Counted from the stretch's first letter, positions 1 to 5,463 are shown. The stretch: DNA of 6,485 bases from Holosporales bacterium (GCA_031258355.1 JAIRMZ010000004.1:1-6485); one strand, 5' to 3'. Made by a program: numbers and translations. The notes: generated by a model not told the origin, from the sequence alone.

Positions 1-90
1 CGCATGCGTCTCACGCGCCAATATCTGTGCCTGCGTCCCTTTTCCAGAACCAGGCCCCCCTAACATCAAAATGATCATCAGAGGAATCAT
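1..90 (-). CDS. adk: Adenylate kinase, N-terminal part (cut by window edge)
   Basis: Adenylate kinase catalyses ATP + AMP to 2 ADP in the cytoplasm. Only the first 30 codons are present. They contain the P-loop GGPGSGKGTQAQ at about residues 11-22, which binds the ATP phosphates and is characteristic of the family when followed by the TQAQ extension. The start is taken as ATG at 90 because AAAGGA lies about 8 nt upstream and the ATG overlaps the secY TGA as ATGA, a typical coupled start. An in-frame ATG at 78 would give a more usual length before the P-loop but has no Shine-Dalgarno at a proper distance. adk directly after secY is the common arrangement in proteobacteria and many other bacteria. 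The AMP-binding, lid and core regions lie outside the window. Identification is firm; the exact start is less so. Confidence 0.93.
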   Translation of the reverse strand, partial: MIPLMIILMLGGPGSGKGTQAQILARETHA

Positions 91-251
91 TTCAACTTTC
101 CTTTATTCCGGGCTTTTCGCAAAAGTCCTTGGTACTGATGCGAAAGCAAATGCGTATAAACCTGAGACACCGTTTCAATGGTCACGCTCACAACAATCAA
201 GATATTCGTTCCTCCAAAATAAAAGGGGACGGACATTTTTGCAAAAAGGAC
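87..251 (-). pseudogene. secY: Separated 3' end of secY (TM10 and cytoplasmic tail)
   Basis: Reading on in the secY frame past the TAA gives 54 sense codons and a TGA at 89-87. The product contains SVPFYFGGTNILIVVSV, the conserved start of SecY TM10, then TIETVSQVYTHLLSHQYQG and a basic tail ending KARNKGKLK. This matches the normal C-terminus of SecY with no further lesion and no frame change, so the full gene would be 87-1430 (448 codons including the internal TAA position, a usual SecY length). If translation restarted it could use the ATG at 236, giving a 49-residue TM10 peptide, but I see no Shine-Dalgarno before it. The perfect preservation of this segment suggests that the stop is recent, is suppressed, or is a base-call error. 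Confidence 0.85.
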
Positions 252-1430
252 TTACGGAAGCAAACAAATCACAACAAGATAGGCCGCTCCAATTACTGTG
301 AGGCGCGTCAGAATAGTATCCAAATACTGTGCCGTATGTTGTCCTGGACGCACACCAGGGATAAATCCTCCCGCTTTGCGTAAATTCTCTGCTGTTTCCG
401 TCGGATTGAAAATAATCGCTGTGTAAAAGAAGGCAAAGAACACAAGAAGAATGACATATATAATATTGTAGGCAGGATGCGCAGGAGAAAGATATTGAGC
501 GGCCATCTGCGCCCATTCTCCTCCCACAAGGCTGACAACCGTCGCAGGAAGCATTAATAACGCTCCCGCGAAAATAGGAGGAATCACCCCAGAAGAATTT
601 AGCTTCAACGGCAGATGCGTAGAATCTTGAGTGTTCCCTCGACCAATAGAGGACTGGCGCTGAGGATAATGAATGGTAATCCGCCTTTGTGCGCGCTCCA
701 TGAACACGACAAAGGCAATAGCCGCAATCACAATGACCGCAATCAGAAATAACATTGTGGTTGACAGATCCCCCGTCTTCCCCATCTCCAACGCATTCAT
801 AACTGCACGTGGCAAATTTGCAACAATCCCAGCAAAAATGATAAGCGATGACCCATTTCCAATTCCTCGTGAGGTGACCTGCTCCCCAAGCCACATTAAA
901 AATAGCGTTCCTCCAATCAAACTCGGCACCGCTACGACGAAAAAGAGTTTCCCGATTACGACAGCTCCTGCTGTCGCCGAAAAAGACATCACGCTTACAC
1001 AAATGCCATAAGAATGGATCAAGGCGATAAGAACCGTCAGATAACGTGTATATTGACTCAATCGACGTCGCCCACTTTCTCCTTCCTTCTTCAAGGCTTC
1101 CAGCGTCGGAGAAATAACCGTAAATAGCTGAATGATAATGCTTGCAGAGATGTACGGCATCAGACCAAGTGCAAAGATCGTCATGCGCCCAAGAGCACCG
1201 CCTGAGAACATATCGAACATCCCGAGGAGTCCGCCCATGTTTCGACGCCCCACTTCCGCAATGATATCCGGATTCAGTCCAGGAAGAGGCACAAAGGTTC
1301 CAATACGGTAGACGAGGAGAGCGCCAAGCGTGAAAAGAATACGCTTTTTCAGATCTGTCGCTTGCGCAAACGTCGACAAGTCAAACCCTCGCACGAAAGG
1401 AGAAGAATTTTCTGTTTTTTCAAACGCCAT
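252..1430 (-). CDS. secY: Protein translocase subunit SecY, cut short by an in-frame TAA
   Basis: SecY is the ten-helix inner-membrane channel of the Sec translocon, working with SecE, SecG and SecA or the ribosome. This open part has 392 residues and ends before TM10. Visible family signatures are the TM1 region (about 31-50), LGLMPYISASI (89-99), GEQVTSRGIGNGSS (182-195), the cytoplasmic-loop motif ERAQRRI (245-251), LPLKLNSSGVIPPIFA (273-288) and ENLRKAGGFIPGVRPG (348-363). Residue 392 is the P of the usual LPE before TM10; the E codon is replaced by TAA at 252-254, and the same frame continues with the rest of SecY to 87. The start ATG at 1430 has AGAGGA about 9 nt upstream and overlaps the preceding stop as TAATG. 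The N-terminus (MAFEKTENSSPF) precedes the family-conserved part and resembles the product of the upstream ORF. Identity is certain; whether the gene works is open. Confidence 0.95.
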   Translation of the reverse strand: MAFEKTENSSPFVRGFDLSTFAQATDLKKRILFTLGALLVYRIGTFVPLPGLNPDIIAEVGRRNMGGLLGMFDMFSGGALGRMTIFALGLMPYISASIIIQLFTVISPTLEALKKEGESGRRRLSQYTRYLTVLIALIHSYGICVSVMSFSATAGAVVIGKLFFVVAVPSLIGGTLFLMWLGEQVTSRGIGNGSSLIIFAGIVANLPRAVMNALEMGKTGDLSTTMLFLIAVIVIAAIAFVVFMERAQRRITIHYPQRQSSIGRGNTQDSTHLPLKLNSSGVIPPIFAGALLMLPATVVSLVGGEWAQMAAQYLSPAHPAYNIIYVILLVFFAFFYTAIIFNPTETAENLRKAGGFIPGVRPGQHTAQYLDTILTRLTVIGAAYLVVICLLP

Positions 1431-1447
1431 TAAATTTTTTCCTCTAT
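1398..1447 (-). repeat. Start-region repeat, copy 3 (the secY start itself)
   Basis: The unit reads ATAGAGGAAAAAATTTA, then the secY ATG and codons for M-A-F-E-K-T-E-N-S-S-P. It supplies the ribosome binding site AGAGGA and the TAATG overlap that fix the secY start at 1430. It shares M.FEK..NS.PF with copy 1 at protein level. Confidence 0.45.
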
Positions 1448-1675
1448 GAGGATAGGCGGGCTAATATCCTTCAGAAGGGCTTTTGCTTTCTCGAGCGGCA
1501 TTAACCTTTCTCCTCTGAGGCCATTTCTGCTTTGTGCAGCGCCACATCTTCGTGATGATCTCCTAAAGAAGAAACGGGATAGTCCAGCGCAATAAGAGGA
1601 GCCAGAATATCCGAACATAGATAAACCACGTTCCCACATAAAAGGAAGAGAGTTTTTCGCTTTCTCAAACATCAT
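1430..1675 (-). CDS. Small ORF between rplO and secY, unrecognised, possibly a decayed gene
   Basis: An 81-codon frame runs from ATG at 1675, overlapping the rplO TGA as TGATG, to a TAA that overlaps the secY ATG as TAATG. Its start (MMFEKAKNSLPFMWERG) resembles the start of SecY (MAFEKTENSSPFVRG). The middle part in this frame (about residues 25-57) is rich in Ser, Arg, Cys and Phe and does not look like a natural protein. The +1 frame over 1615-1501 looks coding instead (see separate entry). The last 23 codons, from the ATG at 1501, begin MPLEKAKALLKD and form a possible separate mini-ORF with its own AGAGGA. No known operon member occupies this position in the standard spc order. It could be a genuine short protein, a leader for secY translation, or the remains of a tandem duplication. 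I do not assign a function. Confidence 0.35.
   Translation of the reverse strand: MMFEKAKNSLPFMWERGLSMFGYSGSSYCAGLSRFFFRRSSRRCGAAQSRNGLRGERLMPLEKAKALLKDISPPILIEEKI
1469..1518 (-). repeat. Start-region repeat, copy 2 (internal)
   Basis: The unit reads TCAGAGGAGAAAGGTTA, then ATG and codons for M-P-L-E-K-A-K-A-L-L-K. It shares TCAGAGGA with copy 1 and GAGAAAGC.AAA across the E-K-A-K codons, the difference there being synonymous. It has the same 17-nt spacing from the first base to the ATG. It matches copy 3 at only about 28 of 50 positions, so it is the weakest member. Part of the similarity is the shared Shine-Dalgarno. Confidence 0.35.
1501..1675 (-). pseudogene. Alternative reading: frameshifted ORF of about 57 codons
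   Basis: The sequence from 1675 to about 1620 reads well from the ATG at 1675. From about 1615 to the TAA at 1503-1501 it reads better one base further on. That +1 frame gives DILAPLIALDYPVSSL followed by GDHHEDVALHKAEMASEEKG and a stop. Codons there are strongly of the GNN type seen in the flanking genes, and the stop overlaps an ATG (TAATG at 1503-1499), like the rplO and secY junctions. One surplus base, for example in the TTT at about 1623-1621, would join the two halves into one small acidic-tailed protein. The alternatives are a decayed gene, a sequencing indel, or a real +1 shift. The product is not recognised. Confidence 0.3.
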
Positions 1676-1692
1676 CAGGTTTGTTCCTCTGA
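1643..1692 (-). repeat. Start-region repeat, copy 1 (rplO end / small ORF start)
   Basis: A 50-nt unit made of 17 nt ending in a stop/ATG overlap plus 11 codons. It reads TCAGAGGAACAAACCTG, then ATG and codons for M-M-F-E-K-A-K-N-S-L-P. By hand count it matches copy 3 (the real secY start) at about 35 of 50 positions without gaps, and copy 2 at about 31 of 50. The AGAGGA-to-ATG distance is the same in all three copies. The first part also encodes the last residues of L15. Confidence 0.45.
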
Positions 1693-2349
1693 AGGAGTCG
1701 CTTTCTTGCGTTGTCTCGCTTTTTTCTGCGGTGCAGGATCTTGTTGCGCCTGTTCTGCTGAGTGAGGCTTTGCGGTTGTTTTTCTGGCAGTCGTTTTAGG
1801 GACTTTTTTGCTGCTTACCTTCTCTATTTTTTGCTTCTCAGCGGTCTCTGAGGGTGATGTTTTTTTGGGCGGGGAAGGAGAGGCCCCTTCTTTCAGAATG
1901 ATTTTGCCCCCTGCCGCAGTGATCGCCTGGACCGCAGAGGGCGTTCCATAAGTGGCTTCAATTTTAAGAGCGGTGGAGATTTTTCCCTTTCCTAAAATAC
2001 GCAACTCTGTGGCAGAACGTCGCACAGCACCGCAGGAACGCAAAAGGTCCAAAGTCACCTGCGTGGTACTTTTTATTTTTTTTGCGTCAACAAGCCTCTG
2101 TAAATCTTGAATATTAAGGACTCCACACGTGCCTTTCTCTTTAAGCGGTGTAAATCCTCGCTTCGGAAGGCGGCGATAGATAGGCATCTGCCCTCCTTCA
2201 AAAGCACATTTCGTCCCACCGGCTCGCGCTCGCGCCCCCTTATGTCCATATCCAGACGTCTTACCTCGTCCAGACCCGATTCCACGCCCTACACGCCGCC
2301 GTGAGCGACCAGGACGTGCGACGAAAATGGTCGACAAGGTCTCGGTCAT
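1675..2349 (-). CDS. rplO: 50S ribosomal protein L15 with a long basic C-terminal tail
   Basis: L15 is a late-assembling 50S subunit protein that binds 23S rRNA. The product has 224 residues against about 145-155 in most bacteria. The family core is clear: the Gly/Arg-rich N-terminal arm RRRVGRGIGSGRGKTSGYGHKG (residues 17-38, read in two adjoining parts), AFEGGQMPIYRRLPKRGF (49-66), and a C-terminal globular part ending near GGKIILKEG at about 155. Residues from about 156 to 224 form a low-complexity extension rich in Lys, Ala, Pro, Thr, Ser and Gln, with no hydrophobic core and probably disordered. The start ATG at 2349 overlaps the rpmD stop as ATGA. The TGA stop at 1677-1675 is followed at once by a second in-frame TGA and overlaps the ATG of the next small ORF. 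Identity is certain; the role of the tail is unknown. Confidence 0.97.
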   Translation of the reverse strand: MTETLSTIFVARPGRSRRRVGRGIGSGRGKTSGYGHKGARARAGGTKCAFEGGQMPIYRRLPKRGFTPLKEKGTCGVLNIQDLQRLVDAKKIKSTTQVTLDLLRSCGAVRRSATELRILGKGKISTALKIEATYGTPSAVQAITAAGGKIILKEGASPSPPKKTSPSETAEKQKIEKVSSKKVPKTTARKTTAKPHSAEQAQQDPAPQKKARQRKKATPSEEQT

Positions 2350-2555
2350 TCTACTTTCTCCAATTTGACAAGATGTTGAACAGACCGGACCAACCCCCGA
2401 CAGGAAGGGGTATCTTGACGACGGACAGTCTTGCCAATGCGACCCAATCCTAGAGCTTTAAGACAAAGGCCTTGTCGTTCTTGCCGACGAATGGCGCTTT
2501 TTACTTGCGTGATACAAAGGAACGCGAGGGATGAAACTTTCTTTTTTGCGACCAT
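2346..2555 (-). CDS. rpmD: 50S ribosomal protein L30
   Basis: L30 is a small 50S protein near the 5S rRNA side of the subunit. The 69-residue product has the usual bacterial length and pattern: an ITQVKSAIRR segment near residues 15-24 and the GLGRIGKTVRRQDTP block at about 36-50, corresponding to the conserved 'LGLR...V...DTP' signature, followed by the RGLVRSVQHLVKLE helix/strand. The start ATG lies 2 nt after the rpsE TAA, and the gene ends overlapping rplO by four bases, so coupled translation is expected. The Shine-Dalgarno is weak (AGAG about 10 nt upstream). Confidence 0.95.
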   Translation of the reverse strand: MVAKKKVSSLAFLCITQVKSAIRRQERQGLCLKALGLGRIGKTVRRQDTPSCRGLVRSVQHLVKLEKVE

Positions 2556-2557
2556 TT

Positions 2558-3109
2558 TTATTCTCTTGTGCTCTGCGCATATTCACGTCGTGAAGTAATT
2601 TCCCCGACCTTTTTCCCACGCCGAGCCGCGACGGACCGAGGGGAAGTTACTGAACATAAAGCGGAAAACGTTGCACGCACCATGTTATGCGGATTTGTCG
2701 AGCCAATGCACTTGCTGACAATGTCCTGGATTCCTAGACACTCGAAGATGGCACGCATTGCCCCTCCCGCAATGATCCCGGTCCCCGCGGGGGCGGCACG
2801 CAACGTCACAAGTCCAGCGCCAAATCGACCTACAATATCGTGATGCACCGTTCGCGATTCCCGCAAAGGAACACGAATCATTTTCTGTCGCGCTTGCTCA
2901 GAGGCTTTCTTGACAGCATCTGGCACTTCACGGGCCTTCCCCGTTCCGAAGCCGACGCGTCCACGTCCATCCCCCATCACTACAAGTGCCGCAAAAGAAA
3001 AACGTTTGCCACCTTTAACCACTTTGGCAATGCGATTGACAGAGACAAGCTTCTCGATATGCGAAGACTGACTTTCTCTATCCGTAGATTCTGAAGACTT
3101 TCGGCTCAT
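2558..3109 (-). CDS. rpsE: 30S ribosomal protein S5
   Basis: S5 sits at the decoding-site side of the 30S subunit and helps accuracy and mRNA unwinding. The 183-residue protein has a short Ser/Glu-rich N-terminus and then the double-stranded-RNA-binding-like S5 domain (about 18-83), with VNRIAKVVKGGKRFSFAALV and VVMGDGRGRVGFGTGKA, the signature of the family. The C-terminal domain (about 90-165) includes LRAAPAGTGIIAGGAMRAIFE and GSTNPHNMVRATF. The start ATG at 3109 has GAGGGG about 10 nt upstream. The gene ends with TAA, which shows that TAA acts as a normal terminator here. The distance to rplR is 13 nt. Confidence 0.98.
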   Translation of the reverse strand: MSRKSSESTDRESQSSHIEKLVSVNRIAKVVKGGKRFSFAALVVMGDGRGRVGFGTGKAREVPDAVKKASEQARQKMIRVPLRESRTVHHDIVGRFGAGLVTLRAAPAGTGIIAGGAMRAIFECLGIQDIVSKCIGSTNPHNMVRATFSALCSVTSPRSVAARRGKKVGEITSRREYAQSTRE

Positions 3110-3122
3110 AAATAACTTCCCC

Positions 3123-3479
3123 TCAAAATGACAAGCCCCCTTTCCGCGCTGCTTCAGCCAACGCCTTCACTTTCCCATGGTAACGATATCCGCCACGATC
3201 GAAAACAACCTTTTCGACCCCTGCCGTCCGCGCACGTTCCGCAATGAGAGTTCCCACACTCTCTGCTGCTTGAACTGTGCTCGTTTTTTTTAAATCCAAT
3301 CCTTTATCTTTTGTAGAGGCTGCACAAAGCGTTGTCGCTTTTTTATCATCAATAACCTGCGCATAAATATGTCGCTGTGATCGAAAAACGGAGAGACGCA
3401 AGCGTCCCCTTTCTGCACAACTGATACGATAACGTACACGTGCAGCCCGCTTCTGAAATTTATCTCCAAATCGCGACAT
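3123..3479 (-). CDS. rplR: 50S ribosomal protein L18
   Basis: L18 binds 5S rRNA and docks it with L5 on the central protuberance of the 50S subunit. The 118-residue product has the typical basic N-terminus (KRAARVRYRI) and then RLRLSVFRSQRHIYAQVIDD at about 26-45, the family's RNA-binding core. It ends with VVFDRGGYRYHGKVKALAEAARKGGLSF, the strongly conserved C-terminus. The gene lies 3 nt after the rplF stop. I see no strong Shine-Dalgarno close to the ATG, so coupling to rplF is likely. Confidence 0.98.
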   Translation of the reverse strand: MSRFGDKFQKRAARVRYRISCAERGRLRLSVFRSQRHIYAQVIDDKKATTLCAASTKDKGLDLKKTSTVQAAESVGTLIAERARTAGVEKVVFDRGGYRYHGKVKALAEAARKGGLSF

Positions 3480-3482
3480 TGA

Positions 3483-4019
3483 CTATTTCTTTTTCCCTTC
3501 TTTTCTCAAGACATACTGCCCCTCTCGGATCATCCCCTTTCCTTTATAGGGCTCCGGAAGGCGATGTTTTTGCAGCTCACGAACGATTTGCCCGACATGC
3601 TGCTTATTTACCCCAGAGATTGCCAACGTTGTCGGCTTTTCGCAGATAATTTTGATCCCTTCCGGAATCGGAACAATAATATCGTGACTGTATCCAAGGC
3701 TTAACACGAGATTTTTCCCTTGAATATTTGCCTTATAGCCCACACCAACCAAATCGATACGCCGCAGAAAAGGCTTTTCCAATCCAGCGATATATCCTGC
3801 AATGAGAGAGCGCATCGTTCCCCACAAGGCGCGCATCCGGTTGTTTTCTTTGTCGGGAATCGCCAAAGAAAGATGTGCCTCCGCATAGGTGGCGGTCATT
3901 CCCTCAGGGAGAGTTAATGAAAAACTCCCTTGTGAACTTTTCCCCTCGATGCATTGTCCCTTAAGTGAAAGCTGCACCCCTCCAGGAACGGGAATAGGGC
4001 TTCTTCCTACGCGCGACAT
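3483..4019 (-). CDS. rplF: 50S ribosomal protein L6
   Basis: L6 is a two-domain protein at the base of the L7/L12 stalk near the factor-binding site. The 178-residue product has the standard length. Domain 1 begins MSRVGRSPIPVPGGVQ; domain 2 begins around LRRIDLVGVGYKANIQGKNL (about 85-104) and ends with the conserved PEPYKGKGMIREGQYVLRKE. The start at 4019 has AGGAGA about 6 nt upstream, and this Shine-Dalgarno overlaps the TAG stop of rpsH (TAGGAG), so termination and reinitiation are physically joined. The gene ends in TAG. Confidence 0.98.
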   Translation of the reverse strand: MSRVGRSPIPVPGGVQLSLKGQCIEGKSSQGSFSLTLPEGMTATYAEAHLSLAIPDKENNRMRALWGTMRSLIAGYIAGLEKPFLRRIDLVGVGYKANIQGKNLVLSLGYSHDIIVPIPEGIKIICEKPTTLAISGVNKQHVGQIVRELQKHRLPEPYKGKGMIREGQYVLRKEGKKK

Positions 4020-4029
4020 CTTTTTTCTC

Positions 4030-4425
4030 CTAAAATATTGTACACAAAACCTCTCCCCCTAAGTTCTGTGTGCGTGCTTCTGCATCAGAGAAAACGCCTT
4101 TTGAAGTTGAAAGAATCGAAATTCCTAGTCCATTATAAACGTGGGGTAGATCCTTGATTTTCGCGTAAACACGACATCCTGGACGCGAAACACGACGCAT
4201 TTCCACAATCGCTCCGCGAGTTTCATGGTATTTCAGGAAAATCTTGAAATATGGGCCATCCTCCCTTTGGAGGGGCTCATACCCCTCGATGTAACCCTCT
4301 CGGCCCAACACAGCCAAAACACCGGCCCTCAGGCGAGAAGCGGGAACCAAAGTCGTAGCATGTCGACGACCCTGCGCATTGCGGATACGCGCGAGCATGT
4401 CAGAGATCGGATCGGAAATAACCAT
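4030..4425 (-). CDS. rpsH: 30S ribosomal protein S8
   Basis: S8 is a primary 16S rRNA binding protein of the central domain. In E. coli it also represses the spc operon by binding mRNA around the start of rplE. The 131-residue product has the family features: SDPISDMLARIRNAQ at the N-terminus, a middle part with GYIEGYE, and the C-terminal LGISILSTSKGVFSDAEAR, corresponding to the conserved 'ISTSKG' and 'A...GGE' RNA-binding region. The ATG at 4425 follows the TAA of rpsN with no spacer and in the same frame, which makes coupling very likely. The gene ends in TAG. Confidence 0.98.
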   Translation of the reverse strand: MVISDPISDMLARIRNAQGRRHATTLVPASRLRAGVLAVLGREGYIEGYEPLQREDGPYFKIFLKYHETRGAIVEMRRVSRPGCRVYAKIKDLPHVYNGLGISILSTSKGVFSDAEARTQNLGGEVLCTIF

Positions 4426-4731
4426 TTACCAACTCGCCTTTCGAATACCTGGCAAAAGACCAGCTGACGCCATCTCTCGAAACATTAACCGGGAGAGACG
4501 AAACTTCCGGTATACACCACGCGCGCGTCCCGTCAGTAGGCACCGGTTTCGCATACGCGAAGCCGCCCCATTCCGCGGCAATGCAGAGAGCTTGAGCTGT
4601 GCCTGAAAACGCTCCGTCGGATCAATTTTCTTATCCATTACAACTCGCTTGAGGGCAGCGCGACGCGTCTTATGACGCCGCACAACTCGCTCAATATGAA
4701 GGGAATGCTGTATAGAACTTTTGCGCGCCAT
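4426..4731 (-). CDS. rpsN: 30S ribosomal protein S14, zinc-less form
   Basis: S14 assembles late in the 30S head and contacts 16S rRNA. The 101-residue product is the long form without the CXXC zinc-binding pairs, as found in most proteobacteria. Conserved stretches are ERFQAQLKLSALPRNGAASR (about 40-59), RNRCLLTGRARGVYRKFRLS (61-80) and the C-terminal GLLPGIRKASW. It starts 6 nt after the rplE TAG and ends in TAA, directly abutting rpsH. No strong Shine-Dalgarno is visible before its ATG. The single Cys at residue 64 cannot form a zinc site. Confidence 0.97.
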   Translation of the reverse strand: MARKSSIQHSLHIERVVRRHKTRRAALKRVVMDKKIDPTERFQAQLKLSALPRNGAASRMRNRCLLTGRARGVYRKFRLSRLMFREMASAGLLPGIRKASW

Positions 4732-4737
4732 TTGCCA

Positions 4738-5277
4738 CTACACCATAAAAGGGAAATTAAAAGCCTTGAGCAAAGCATAGCAGGCTGCATCTGTCTTTGC
4801 TGTTGTTACCAGTGTAACATCCATACCCCTAATCACATCAACGTTTTTAGAGCCTACTTCAGGAAAGACAATCTGCTCCTTGATGCCAAAAGAATAATTT
4901 CCCTTCCCATCAAATGAACGCGAAGAAAGGCCGCGAAAGTCGCGCATACGCGGAAGAGCCATCGTCACCAACCGATCGATAAATTCATACATTCGGCATC
5001 CTCGAATCGTCACCATTGCTCCAATCGCCTGCCCTTCCCGCACTTTAAACGTTGCTACAGATTTCCTCGCCCGTGTTGCTACAGCCTTTTGCCCTGCAAT
5101 CAATGTGAGCTCATCTACAGCTGCTTTTATATGCTTACTATCCGCTGTGGCCTCTCCTACGCCCATATTTAGCACAACTTTAACCATCCGCGGAACGGAA
5201 AAATCATTGGAATAACCCAACTCCTTTCGCAACTTCGGAATAATAACCTTAGAATAATCGTCGTATAGCCTCGCCAT
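4738..5277 (-). CDS. rplE: 50S ribosomal protein L5
   Basis: L5 binds 5S rRNA and forms part of the central protuberance, touching the P-site tRNA. From the ATG at 5277 the product has 179 residues, the family norm. It begins MARLYDDYSKVIIPKLRKEL and then has VPRMVKVVLNMGVGEA, the conserved core with NMGVGEA; later come RDFRGLSSRSFDGKGNYSFG and QIVFPEV. The frame is open upstream to 5391, but the family N-terminus and an AGGA about 8 nt before 5277 decide this start; the extra residues (with Cys-rich GACARKSC) do not look like L5. An ATG two codons earlier is too close to the Shine-Dalgarno. Unusually, the upstream neighbour rplX is 678 nt away. Confidence 0.97.
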   Translation of the reverse strand: MARLYDDYSKVIIPKLRKELGYSNDFSVPRMVKVVLNMGVGEATADSKHIKAAVDELTLIAGQKAVATRARKSVATFKVREGQAIGAMVTIRGCRMYEFIDRLVTMALPRMRDFRGLSSRSFDGKGNYSFGIKEQIVFPEVGSKNVDVIRGMDVTLVTTAKTDAACYALLKAFNFPFMV

Positions 5278-5304
5278 TCTCATCTTCCTAAAACAACTTT
5301 TCCT

Positions 5305-5332
5305 CGCACAAGCCCCCATCAAGGCAACTGCG
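5305..5332 (-). promoter_or_regulatory. Possible hairpin upstream of the rplE ribosome binding site
   Basis: In the mRNA sense, CGCA (5332-5329) can pair with TGCG (5308-5305). After a symmetric GTT/GTT internal loop, GCC (5325-5323) pairs with GGC (5314-5312), closing an 8-nt loop that holds a TGATG. It ends about 20 nt before the rplE Shine-Dalgarno. Each stem is only 3-4 pairs, so it could be chance. In E. coli the S8 repressor target is at this same rplX/rplE boundary, which is the only reason to note it. I see no clear match to the S8-binding helix. Confidence 0.15.
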
Positions 5333-5384
5333 CACCTAAGCATCCCTTCCAAAGGCAAGACCATTCTGCTGACAAAGGCGCCAT
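5319..5384 (-). CDS. Possible 21-codon leader ORF before rplE
   Basis: An ATG at 5384 is preceded by a consensus AGGAGG with a 9-nt spacer, the best Shine-Dalgarno I see in the window. The frame encodes 21 residues, beginning MAPLSAEW and ending CLGAQLP, then a TGA. That stop overlaps another ATG (TGATG) which is in frame with rplE but 14 codons ahead of the normal L5 start. Its position suggests a leader peptide coupled to rplE, or simply a chance start in a decayed region. The product has no recognisable similarity. A purine-rich stretch alone can produce such a site, so confidence is low. Confidence 0.25.
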   Translation of the reverse strand: MAPLSAEWSCLWKGCLGAQLP

Positions 5385-5463
5385 AAAGCAAGCCCTCCTC
5401 CTCTCATTACCGTCCTTATTTTTCGGATGTTCTCTTCTTTTCCTGAAAATTGCCCCTATGAAA

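Noticed and set aside
252..254. Reassignment of TAA to a sense codon in this organism
   Set aside because: rpsE and rpsN end in TAA exactly where their families end, and reading through the rpsN stop would fuse S14 to S8. The code appears standard.
175..1002. Long alternative minus-strand frame overlapping secY
   Set aside because: It is Cys/Ser/Arg-rich and unnatural. The SecY C-terminus past the TAA is in the original secY frame, so no frameshift into this frame is needed.
5278..5391. Longer rplE with a 38-residue N-terminal extension from 5391
   Set aside because: The family N-terminus begins at MARL (5277) with a properly spaced AGGA. The upstream residues are Cys- and Met-rich and unlike L5, and the TTG start at 5391 lies only 2 nt after the AGGAGG.
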